Assembly: GCF_001632745.1 (NCBI RefSeq)
Contig: NZ_LQRT01000006.1
Location: 62,001-126,000 of the forward strand
DNA: 64,000 bases
Reading direction: 5' to 3'
Source of the DNA: Aquimarina aggregata
GTDB lineage: Bacteria > Bacteroidota > Bacteroidia > Flavobacteriales > Flavobacteriaceae
Shown: positions 20,013-27,151 of the stretch, piece after piece
How the letters are laid out: each line of letters begins with the position of its first letter
Position numbering within the stretch: position 1 is the stretch's first letter
The notes under the pieces: model-generated
Database searches by the model: none
What the model was told of the DNA's origin: nothing
What the model saw: only the letters and a program-made list of their open reading frames with translations
Translations under genes and position numbers: made by a program

Positions 20013-21182
20013 ATGAAAACTAAAAATCTTATTAATCTTGCTAAAGTTTCAGCATTAAGTTTGGGACTTTTCTTTACCTCTTGTTCTAATGAGAGTATTG
20101 AAGACTTACCAGAAGAAACAGGCGGAGAACAAGAACAACTTGTTGACAAATATTTTAAAGGAGACCTAATACAGGTTGAAGACATAGGAAACAATACTTT
20201 TAAATTTGGAGATGTTTTATTTGACTCAGCTCAACTTTCTGATGAAATAGTAGCGTATGACGCGAATCCAGAACCAGGCGCAGGTTTAAGTTCAGATCCT
20301 AAGTTAGGATTAGCTGGAGGTGTTAGAAAATGGCCCAACAATACCATTATTTATGTTCTAGACAACAGTTTATCAAGTAATCAACGTCAAGTTACTTTTG
20401 ATGCTATGGATGAATGGAAAAACAAAACTAATATTCGTTTCAAAGAAAGAACTAATGAAAGTTTTTATGTAACAATCCGTAACAGTGGTGCTCAATGTAA
20501 TTGTGCCTCTGCATCTCTTGGAGTTCAGGGTACTCGTGGTACTATCAATATGGGAGTAAGAACTGGGTTTGGAGTAATGACACACGAAATCGGGCATACT
20601 TTAGGGTATTTACATGAGCAAAATCGTAGTGACAGGGATCAATTTGTTCGAATTTTTCCAGAAAATATTCAAGATGGAGCTATTAGCCAATTTAGAGTGG
20701 ATAACAACTCAGTAAATCCAGGAAGATTTGATGTAGAATCTATTATGATCTATAGTAGTTTCACATTTTCTAAAAATGGACAACCGGTAATGTTAGAATT
20801 AGACGGTAGTCGTATACCGTTTAGATCAAGATTATCTGCTGGTGATATTGCAGGAACCAACCAATTATACCCAGGTGGTGACGGTGGTGATGGCGGTGGA
20901 GACACTGACACTTGCGAAGGCGTTGACGAATGGGTAAGAGGAAGACAATATACTGTTGGAGACAGAGTAACCTACAGAGGTTCTTTATATGAAAGAGATT
21001 TTTCTAGATGGAATCGTATCAAAGAATGTGATGCAACAACTCCTCAAGATATTTGCGAGGGTGTAGCCGCATATAATAGAGGTACAAGATATAGAGCTGG
21101 AGATCGAGTTACTTTTCAAGGATTCTTATACGAGTTACAAAGTAATGGAAGATGGTCTAATTTAGGACAATGTGCTAATTAA
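20013..21182 (+). CDS. Astacin-family (M12A) metalloprotease lipoprotein with two C-terminal binding repeats
   Basis: 389 residues. Lipoprotein signal with lipobox Cys24 (LGLFFTSCSN). Zinc signature H191-E-x-x-H195-x-x-G-x-x-H201-E, exact for astacins, and a Met-turn-like SIMIYSS around Met245. After a Gly/Asp-rich linker (about 286-295) there are two repeats of about 40 residues, each with the pattern CEGV..(Y/W)..G..Y..GDRVT(Y/F)(R/Q)G.LYE, resembling CBM5/12 chitin-binding modules. I infer a surface lipoprotein protease bound to polysaccharide or prey/host surfaces. Flavastacin-like proteases are known in this group. A terminator follows. Confidence 0.92.
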   Translation: MKTKNLINLAKVSALSLGLFFTSCSNESIEDLPEETGGEQEQLVDKYFKGDLIQVEDIGNNTFKFGDVLFDSAQLSDEIVAYDANPEPGAGLSSDPKLGLAGGVRKWPNNTIIYVLDNSLSSNQRQVTFDAMDEWKNKTNIRFKERTNESFYVTIRNSGAQCNCASASLGVQGTRGTINMGVRTGFGVMTHEIGHTLGYLHEQNRSDRDQFVRIFPENIQDGAISQFRVDNNSVNPGRFDVESIMIYSSFTFSKNGQPVMLELDGSRIPFRSRLSAGDIAGTNQLYPGGDGGDGGGDTDTCEGVDEWVRGRQYTVGDRVTYRGSLYERDFSRWNRIKECDATTPQDICEGVAAYNRGTRYRAGDRVTFQGFLYELQSNGRWSNLGQCAN

Positions 21183-21209
21183 GAACATTTTTAAATTCAT
21201 TATAACATT

Positions 21210-21240
21210 AAGGCTATGGTTTTCACCATAGCCTTTTTTA
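21210..21240 (+). terminator. Rho-independent terminator
   Basis: AAGGCTATGGT and ACCATAGCCTT form an 11-bp stem with a 4-nt loop and a run of T, 27 bp after the astacin-like gene. Confidence 0.92.
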
Positions 21241-21472
21241 ATACGCTTAAGTTTTGATTTAAAACAATTTTAATTTCTTTGCTTTTCACACTATCACTTA
21301 CTCCTATCGCGATGAAAAAACTGTTTTCAATTTCTCTATTATCTCACCACCCTTAAATCCAAGCAGACAAAACATACAAAAGACGCTGTTTTGCACTCCA
21401 ACCATTCAAAACACATCAATACCATAAGTATAAAAATACTTAAACAACATTAAATTTAAGTCATAACAAACG
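21241..21472. other. Intergenic region between convergent units
   Basis: Lies between the terminators of the astacin-like gene and asnB. No coding frame, repeat or RNA gene was seen. Confidence 0.6.
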
Positions 21473-21500
21473 AAAACCCCGAAAGATTTTTCGGGGTTTT
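21473..21500. terminator. Terminator after asnB
   Basis: AAAACCCCGAAA and TTTCGGGGTTTT form a 12-bp stem, A/T-flanked on both sides; it lies 56 bp after the asnB stop on the minus strand. Confidence 0.88.
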
Positions 21501-21555
21501 ACTTCTCAATTTACTCAACTTTCAGCTATAAAGGCTGTTGGTTATCTTAAATATT

Positions 21556-23220
21556 TTAATACGCTTCATCGTGTACATTAGCCACTGCTCTTCCACTTGG
21601 GTCATTCATGTTTTTAAAGGCTTCATCCCACTCTAATGCAATTTTAGTACTACAAGCAACAGATGGTTCTTGCGGCACACTTAAAGCTGCTGCATCGCTA
21701 GGAAAATGTCCTTCGAATATTGTACGATAGTAAAACTCTTCTTTGTTTTGTGGTGTTTGTATCGGGAATCTGAAATGTGCATTTGCCATTTGTTCATCAG
21801 ACACCTCGTTATCTACCACCATTTTTAAAGTATCTATCCAACTATACCCTACACCATCAGAGAACTGCTCTTTTTGTCTCCATGCTACACTCTCTGGCAA
21901 GTAAGACTCAAATGCTTTACGAATCACCCATTTTTCCATTCGTTCTCCATTGATCATTTTATCCTTAGGATTGATTCGCATTGCTACATCCATAAATTCT
22001 TTATCCAAAAATGGCACACGTCCTTCAATACCCCAAGCAGCCAATGACTTATTAGCTCGTAAACAATCGTACATATGTAGTTTATCTAATTTACGTACTG
22101 TTTCTTCATGAAATTCTTGTGCATTAGGAGCTTTATGAAAATAAAGGTAACCCCCAAAAATTTCATCTGCACCTTCGCCGGATAGTACCATTTTCACGCC
22201 CATTGACTTAATCACTCTTGCCATAAGATACATTGGCGTAGACGCTCTAATAGTTGTGATATCATAGGTTTCTAAATTATAAATCACATCTTTAATCGCA
22301 TCTAATCCTTCTTGTATTGTGAATTTTATTTCATGATGTACAGTACCTATATGGTCAGCTACTTTTTGTGCCGCAGCTAAATCTGGAGATCCTTCTAACC
22401 CCACAGAAAAGGAATGCAATTGAGGCCACCAAGCTTCTTTAGTATCTCCAGACTCTATTCTTTTTTCTGAATACTTCTTTGCTATCGCAGAAGTTACAGA
22501 AGAATCTAATCCTCCTGACAAAAGAACTCCGTAAGGGACGTCAGACATCAATTGTCTATGAACCGCAGCCTCTAAAGCATCTCTAAGCTCATCTATACTA
22601 GTTTGGTTTTCTTTTACTGTTTCATACTCTGACCAATCTCTAACATACCATTTTTTTAACTCACTATCGTTACCATATAAATAATGACCTGGAGGAAACA
22701 ATTCAATTTTTGAACAAACACCTTCTAAGGCTTTAAGTTCTGATGCTACATAAAATGTTCCGTTTTGATCCCACCCCATATATAATGGAATAATCCCCAT
22801 ATGGTCTCTAGAAATTAAATAAATATCTTTTTCTACATCATATAAAGCAAAAGCAAAAATACCATTAAGATCATCTAAAAAGTCTACTCCTTTTTCTTTA
22901 TAAAGTGCCAATATGATTTCGCAATCAGATTCTGTTTGAAAATTATATTTACCTTCGAATTGCTCACGCAACTCACTATGGTTATAGATTTCTCCGTTTG
23001 CTGCTAGTATTAACTTTTTATCCTCGCTAAATAAAGGTTGTTTTCCTGAAACTGGATCTACAATTGCTAAACGCTCATGAGCAAGTATTGCATTTGTATT
23101 TGAATATATACCGCTCCAATCCGGGCCTCTATGACGAATTTTTTTTGACATTTCTAATAATTGAGGTCTTAACACCTCTGAATCTTGCTTTAAATCAAAA
23201 GCACATACAATTCCGCACAT
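21556..23220 (-). CDS. asnB: Asparagine synthase B (glutamine-hydrolysing)
   Basis: 554 residues. ATP-dependent conversion of aspartate and glutamine to asparagine and glutamate. N-terminal Ntn glutaminase domain with the nucleophile Cys2 (MCGIVCAFD) exposed after Met removal; C-terminal synthetase domain with the PP-loop SGGLDSSVTSAIA (about 235-247) and GEGADEIFGGY. Length matches bacterial AsnB (about 554). It is monocistronic between two intergenic regions. Confidence 0.97.
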   Translation of the reverse strand: MCGIVCAFDLKQDSEVLRPQLLEMSKKIRHRGPDWSGIYSNTNAILAHERLAIVDPVSGKQPLFSEDKKLILAANGEIYNHSELREQFEGKYNFQTESDCEIILALYKEKGVDFLDDLNGIFAFALYDVEKDIYLISRDHMGIIPLYMGWDQNGTFYVASELKALEGVCSKIELFPPGHYLYGNDSELKKWYVRDWSEYETVKENQTSIDELRDALEAAVHRQLMSDVPYGVLLSGGLDSSVTSAIAKKYSEKRIESGDTKEAWWPQLHSFSVGLEGSPDLAAAQKVADHIGTVHHEIKFTIQEGLDAIKDVIYNLETYDITTIRASTPMYLMARVIKSMGVKMVLSGEGADEIFGGYLYFHKAPNAQEFHEETVRKLDKLHMYDCLRANKSLAAWGIEGRVPFLDKEFMDVAMRINPKDKMINGERMEKWVIRKAFESYLPESVAWRQKEQFSDGVGYSWIDTLKMVVDNEVSDEQMANAHFRFPIQTPQNKEEFYYRTIFEGHFPSDAAALSVPQEPSVACSTKIALEWDEAFKNMNDPSGRAVANVHDEAY

Positions 23221-23477
23221 AATCTTCTTTTTCTTTTATTTGAGAATTCAAATATGAGATATAGATTACATTTATTAAACATTAAAACATCTTTTAATTA
23301 ATAATTATAACTAAAACAAGATTATTAATAACGAATAACAACTATTTTATTAAAATTTTGAAGACATACTATCAATCTGTTATTCTTAATATTTAACAGA
23401 AATTATAGACTCGATTAACATTTAGCTTGTAAGTTCGCCTATATCTTTACGTCAATAATTAAAATAAAATCACTATT

Positions 23478-24011
23478 ATGAAAAAATCACTCTTACTTGT
23501 AGCCATTATGCTATTAGGTAGTTTATCTACTATTACTGCGCAAAAATTTGCTGGATTACAAAAAAGTCCAACAGATATTACATATGCTAAAGCAGATAGA
23601 AATGCTGCGCCAGCAATTAAAGTTGTTTATAGTCGTCCTCAGAAAAAAGGAAGAAAAGTCTTTGGAGAATTAGTAAAATTTGACAAGGTTTGGAGAACCG
23701 GGGCTGACGAAGCTACTGAGATTAAGTTCTTTAAAGATGTAAAAATGGGAGACAAAACAGTAAAAGCTGGAACATATTCACTTTTTACTATTCCTGGAGA
23801 AAAAGAATGGACAATTATACTTAGCTCTACTCTAGATGTATGGGGTGCATATACATATGACGAAAGCAAAGATGTTGCAAGAATAAAAGTACCAGCTGCT
23901 TCTGGCGACGCTTTAGAAGTATTTTCTATAGCCTTTAAAAAAGTAGACAAAGGTTACCACATGGTTATGGGGTGGGATACTGCACGTGTAGAAGTTCCTT
24001 TTTACCTATAG
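23478..24011 (+). CDS. DUF2911 family exported protein
   Basis: 177 residues with a signal peptide (about 1-21, ending TITAQ). The core YSRPQKKGRKVFGELVKFDKVWRTGADEA and the following GTYSLFTIPGEKEWTIILS segment are typical of DUF2911, a family of secreted proteins of unknown function common in Bacteroidota. It is monocistronic with a strong palindromic terminator downstream, which also faces the end of the minus-strand mini-gene array. Confidence 0.9.
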   Translation: MKKSLLLVAIMLLGSLSTITAQKFAGLQKSPTDITYAKADRNAAPAIKVVYSRPQKKGRKVFGELVKFDKVWRTGADEATEIKFFKDVKMGDKTVKAGTYSLFTIPGEKEWTIILSSTLDVWGAYTYDESKDVARIKVPAASGDALEVFSIAFKKVDKGYHMVMGWDTARVEVPFYL

Positions 24012-24028
24012 TAAGTATATATAAAAAG

Positions 24029-24057
24029 ATAGCTCGGTAACTAAGTTACCGAGCTAT
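24029..24057. terminator. Bidirectional terminator
   Basis: ATAGCTCGGTAAC and GTTACCGAGCTAT form a perfect 13-bp stem with a 3-nt loop. On the minus strand it is followed by CTTTTT, so it can also stop transcripts from mini-gene A. Confidence 0.92.
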
Positions 24058-24136
24058 TATTTCTAATGATCATTCAAGCCCAAAATGAATGATTATACTA
24101 TTATCAAATGATAATACAATTTTTTCCTTAGATATC

Positions 24137-24235
24137 TTATCTGTGAATAGCGTGACTCGACGCCCCTGGTAATTCAGATAAAAAATCCATTACAATCCTA
24201 AAAGTAATTCTAAATTTTGTGTAAAATAGCCCCAT
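24137..24235 (-). CDS. 32-aa peptide gene A (tandem family)
   Basis: A 32-codon gene on the minus strand, the last of four paralogues. The N-terminal half is basic and hydrophobic (MGLFYTKFRITF...) and the C-terminal half is ...FLSELPGASSHAIHR. Positions 21-26 and 29-32 align without gaps to copies B, C and D, and many codons differ synonymously (for example GGG against GGT and TCG against TCT). That argues for selection on the peptide. A canonical promoter lies directly upstream: TTGAC, 20 nt, then TATATTTG at 24259-24266, 24 bp from ATG. No signal peptide or known family is recognised. Confidence 0.7.
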   Translation of the reverse strand: MGLFYTKFRITFRIVMDFLSELPGASSHAIHR

Positions 24236-24258
24236 ATTTTTATTTTTAATTAATTGAA

Positions 24259-24289
24259 CAAATATAACATCTTAATAACATGATGTCAA
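24259..24289 (-). promoter_or_regulatory. Promoter of mini-gene A
   Basis: TTG (24289-24287), 20-nt spacer, TATATTTG (24266-24259): an exact match to the flavobacterial TTG-N17-23-TAnnTTTG consensus, leaving a short A/T-rich leader before ATG 24235. Confidence 0.7.
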
Positions 24290-24400
24290 TGATTTATATA
24301 TAAATTAGTTATAATTTAAGATTTTATCGATAACATACACAGAGTGACAAAAACTAACAATCATATTTACAAGTAATTGTTATTTTTTACAAAGATAAAT

Positions 24401-24414
24401 AGGGTAATTTCCCC
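24401..24414 (-). promoter_or_regulatory. Upstream 14-bp element, copy A
   Basis: GGGGAAATTACCCT on the minus strand, 166 bp upstream of mini-gene A. It is the counterpart of elements upstream of B, C and D. A TATCTTTG box follows it three bases downstream (24390-24397), so a second, distal promoter is possible here. Confidence 0.5.
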
Positions 24415-24473
24415 AAAAATATTATCTCTTTTATTTCAATATTGACAACAATTTAATCCCAAATTCATAAAAA

Positions 24474-24572
24474 TCATCTATGAATTGCATTACTGCATGC
24501 TGCTGGTAATTGTTTCAAAAATTTCTTTAAAGCCTTTATATCTATAGTGATTATTCCGTAAAATAGCTTCAT
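24474..24572 (-). CDS. 32-aa peptide gene B (tandem family)
   Basis: Second 32-codon paralogue. It starts MKLFYGIITIDIKALKKF and ends LPAACSNAIHR, closest to copy C; it differs from A and D by Ala for Gly at position 24 and has Cys26 where the others have Ser. The first 19 residues could form an amphipathic basic helix. A promoter-like TACTAATTTTTG sequence lies about 25 bp upstream, the same position as in A but a weaker match. Function unknown. Confidence 0.7.
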   Translation of the reverse strand: MKLFYGIITIDIKALKKFLKQLPAACSNAIHR

Positions 24573-24739
24573 AATCAATTGGTTTTTAATTTTTTACAAA
24601 AATTAGTACAGTGTACTACTAAAAGATATTATCAAAAGTATTTATTTCCCTAACTAAACGCATTTCAAAGTCCTTCTCGAAACAAAACACATTAATTAAT
24701 TTAATATCAGTTTATATATGTGTGTTTTTTTTAATGCAC

Positions 24740-24753
24740 CGGGTAATTTCCCT
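24740..24753 (-). promoter_or_regulatory. Upstream 14-bp element, copy B
   Basis: AGGGAAATTACCCG on the minus strand, 168 bp upstream of mini-gene B, almost the same distance as copy A. It shares the 11-mer GGGAAATTACC with copy A in otherwise dissimilar sequence. Confidence 0.5.
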
Positions 24754-24838
24754 TAAATTATCTATGTATCAATTCCCTAATTTGTTATTTACAAGCGCTT
24801 CTTAAAGAATAAAGAAGCAAAAGATAAACTAGTAAAAT

Positions 24839-24937
24839 CTACCTATGAATTGCATTACTACTTGCAGCAGGTAATTCTCCAATAAATCTTTTTAAAGCTT
24901 TTACATTAATTACTAAAATACCGAAAAAAAGTTTCAT
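24839..24937 (-). CDS. 32-aa peptide gene C (tandem family)
   Basis: Third 32-codon paralogue: MKLFFGILVINVKALKRF at the N-terminus and ELPAASSNAIHR at the C-terminus. It is the most hydrophobic copy. Compared with B it keeps the protein while changing codons (CCT/CCA, AGG/AGA). A good promoter is present: TTG, 17 nt, TATCTTTG at 24974-24981, 37 bp upstream of ATG. Function unknown. Confidence 0.7.
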   Translation of the reverse strand: MKLFFGILVINVKALKRFIGELPAASSNAIHR

Positions 24938-24973
24938 AATATGTTGATTTATAATTTGTTACTATTTGCTTTA

Positions 24974-25001
24974 CAAAGATACATTGCATCTTACAATTCA
25001 A
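24974..25001 (-). promoter_or_regulatory. Promoter of mini-gene C
   Basis: TTG (25001-24999), 17-nt spacer, TATCTTTG (24981-24974), matching the flavobacterial consensus exactly. Confidence 0.65.
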
Positions 25002-25129
25002 TAAAAAAATTAACATTTACTCTTAATCGTTTTAGATATAAAACATGTTAGCTTAGATAAAAAACATAATAAAAGCTTATGTTGCTAAATAAAAATAAGA
25101 AAATTCTTACTTAAAAAAGTGCTGTTTTA

Positions 25130-25143
25130 GGGGTATTCTCCCC
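25130..25143 (-). promoter_or_regulatory. Upstream 14-bp element, copy C
   Basis: GGGGAGAATACCCC on the minus strand, 193 bp upstream of mini-gene C. It is the most GC-rich patch in its neighbourhood. Confidence 0.45.
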
Positions 25144-25425
25144 CTTTTTGACATACTTTTCAATCTTAGTTTTTGATGTTATATCATTATACTAGGATAA
25201 AAAACAATGAACTTTACAGAATAGAAAGTAATTGTGACAATTAAACACCTCATTATTTTTCACGTAGTCTATTTTAAATTACTATACTATTAGACCACTG
25301 GTTTAGGATTATAACATAAAACCATACTTAGCAAACTAAGGAACTCTGTCTAAATCTATTTTATTAAATGCTTTTTTATAGAGAATACTTAAATAAACAT
25401 ATTAATTTCTGAAGTTTATTAAAAT

Positions 25426-25459
25426 AAAGAGAGATTATCAATTATGATAATCTCTCTTT
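25426..25459 (-). terminator. Hairpin after mini-gene D
   Basis: A perfect 15-bp inverted repeat (AAAGAGAGATTATCA and TGATAATCTCTCTTT) with a 4-nt loop, 60 bp downstream of mini-gene D. It implies that D is transcribed as its own unit. Confidence 0.75.
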
Positions 25460-25518
25460 ATACTATACCAATTGCCTAAGCAATACTAAAATTCTAATGT
25501 CATATTAGGATCTTATTA

Positions 25519-25617
25519 TTATTTACGCATTGCATATCTAGATGCACCAGGTAATTCGCTTAAAAAATTAACGAAAGTTTTGAAATTTGATTCAAAAATA
25601 GTGTAGAATTGTTTCAT
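25519..25617 (-). CDS. 32-aa peptide gene D (tandem family)
   Basis: Fourth and most divergent 32-codon paralogue: N-terminus MKQFYTIFESNFKTFVNF, C-terminus SELPGASRYAMRK, so ELPGAS is kept while the last residues are substituted conservatively (I to M, H to R, R to K). AAGGGG five bases before ATG is an unusually good ribosome-binding site for this genome. The possible promoter box TTTATTTG (25672-25679) deviates by one base. It is followed by its own 15-bp hairpin. Function unknown. Confidence 0.7.
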   Translation of the reverse strand: MKQFYTIFESNFKTFVNFLSELPGASRYAMRK

Positions 25618-25798
25618 AGCCCCTTGATTTTAAATTACTTATTTAAAACTAACAACAATTAGTTTTTATTCCAAATAAATGTTAAAATAAAAGATAGAAA
25701 ATCGACAGAATAATTATTGAATAAGATTATTGGTAATAAAAATGTAAATTTTTAACAATTTAAGTAAGGAATTACTCACTTTTTAACATTAAAAACTA

Positions 25799-25812
25799 AG
25801 GGAGATTTCTCT
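25799..25812 (-). promoter_or_regulatory. Upstream 14-bp element, copy D
   Basis: AGAGAAATCTCCCT on the minus strand, 182 bp upstream of mini-gene D; the most divergent of the four elements. Confidence 0.4.
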
Positions 25813-25817
25813 ATTTC

Positions 25818-25834
25818 TTACGGAAAAACCGTAA
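25818..25834. repeat. Short inverted repeat
   Basis: TTACGG-AAAAA-CCGTAA, 6-bp arms with a 5-nt spacer, between queE and mini-gene D. It lacks a T-tract on either strand, so it could be an operator or a transcript-end structure. Confidence 0.45.
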
Positions 25835-25899
25835 AGTATTTATAATCAAACACTTGTGTTTTCAACAAAATCTCTATATTGTTATTTACCTTACTTTTT

Positions 25900-26529
25900 T
25901 TACGGGATATTTAAGTACTTATGCGTCTGTAAAGACACTCTCCATTTTGGATTCTTCATTACAAAATCTACCATAAGAGGTATCATTTTATCTCTCACAC
26001 TCCATTCAGGTTGTAAATACAATATACAATCTTCTGAAACTTTAGCAGCTTGCTCCTCTGCAAATGCAAAATCACTTTTGTTATAAATGATACATTTTAA
26101 TTCATTGGCCACCCCATAAATTTGTTTAGTAGGTCGTTTTACCTTTTTAGGAGAAAGACAAATCCAATCCCAGTCACCGGTAAGAGGATACGCTCCAGAA
26201 GTTTCGATATGAGTTTGGGCACCTTTACTTTTAAGTCCTTGAGTAAGCAATGTCATATCCCAAGTAAGGGGCTCTCCTCCTGTTACAACAACTACATTAC
26301 TATATTTCAAAGCGTTATCAACTATTTTTTCTGTAAGCGTAGGAGGATGTAAATCTGCATTCCAACTTTCTTTTACATCACACCAATGACATCCTACATC
26401 ACAACCTCCGATTCTAATAAAATAAGCGGCCGTTCCTTTATGATATCCCTCTCCTTGTATTGTATAGAACTCTTCCATTAAAGGAAGCATTTCTCCAATA
26501 TTTACCAATTTTTGTACACTCTCTTGCAT
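25900..26529 (-). CDS. queE: 7-carboxy-7-deazaguanine synthase (radical SAM)
   Basis: 209 residues. Converts 6-carboxy-tetrahydropterin to 7-carboxy-7-deazaguanine in queuosine/7-deazaguanine synthesis. Cys43-x3-Cys47-x2-Cys50 holds the 4Fe-4S cluster (GGCDVGCHWCD), preceded by the FYTIQGEG motif; VVVTGGEPL binds SAM. Length is normal for QueE. A TACCTTTG box (26537-26544) ends only 7 nt before ATG, so the mRNA is probably almost leaderless. Other que genes are not in the window. Confidence 0.95.
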   Translation of the reverse strand: MQESVQKLVNIGEMLPLMEEFYTIQGEGYHKGTAAYFIRIGGCDVGCHWCDVKESWNADLHPPTLTEKIVDNALKYSNVVVVTGGEPLTWDMTLLTQGLKSKGAQTHIETSGAYPLTGDWDWICLSPKKVKRPTKQIYGVANELKCIIYNKSDFAFAEEQAAKVSEDCILYLQPEWSVRDKMIPLMVDFVMKNPKWRVSLQTHKYLNIP

Positions 26530-26597
26530 AAGAGCGCAAAGGTACGCAACATAAAATAATTATTCTTGAAATCTTTAGTATCAATACAAAAGCTGTA

Positions 26598-27041
26598 TTA
26601 CTTTTTAACGGCGATACATTCTATTTCTATACTTGCTCCTACAGCAAGACCTTTTGCAGCAAAAGTTGTACGCGCTGGTTTCTGAGGAAAATATGTTTTA
26701 TATATTTCATTAAATGCAGAAAAATCATTTATATCTGCCAATATTACGGTACACTTAACTACATCATTCATAGTCAGACTATGATGGTTTAAAACAGCTT
26801 TAATATTTTCTAACGTTTGTTTTGTTTCGTTTTTAATTCCTCCTTCAACTAATTTCCTGGTAGTATGATCCATACCCACCTGTCCTGATAAAAAGTACAA
26901 ATTACCTACTTGAACTGCGTCTGAAAACGGAGCTCCTTCTTTTTTAGGCTCATGGGTTTTATGAAAAGTAACTTCAGTTGACTGTGCATTGCAACCTATA
27001 CCCATTAAAAAAAGACAAATGATCATCACTAATTTTTTCAT
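26598..27041 (-). CDS. RidA/YjgF family protein with lipoprotein signal
   Basis: 147 residues. The last 125 residues are a RidA fold (AVQVGNLYFLSGQVGMD, then TFAAKGLAVGASIEIECIAV); the family deaminates reactive enamines/imines. The usual arginine of active RidA (near the C-terminus, in a P-x-R segment) appears present as PARTTF. Unlike cytoplasmic RidA it begins with a signal sequence and lipobox (LFLMGIGC, Cys17), so it is predicted to be lipidated and outside the cytoplasm. Substrate unknown. Confidence 0.88.
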   Translation of the reverse strand: MKKLVMIICLFLMGIGCNAQSTEVTFHKTHEPKKEGAPFSDAVQVGNLYFLSGQVGMDHTTRKLVEGGIKNETKQTLENIKAVLNHHSLTMNDVVKCTVILADINDFSAFNEIYKTYFPQKPARTTFAAKGLAVGASIEIECIAVKK

Positions 27042-27151
27042 AAACTTAATACTATTAAAAGTTCTAAATTAAACGTATTTTACATTAAAAGTAAACTATA
27101 ATTTCTATAGAAAAGTTAAGATTCCTATTTTTATCAAAAATTAAAGCTATT

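Larger units (their letters stand above)
24938..25425. other. Long upstream region of mini-gene C
   Basis: About 490 bases with no recognisable gene of normal size. They contain the promoter of mini-gene C, the 14-bp element at 25130-25143 and AT-rich sequence reaching the hairpin at 25426. A small RNA is possible but not demonstrable by eye. Confidence 0.5.

Noticed and set aside
24012..25899. CRISPR-like array in the repeat-containing non-coding stretch
   Set aside because: Repeats are coding paralogues about 360-680 bp apart with no short regular spacers; no cas genes are nearby.
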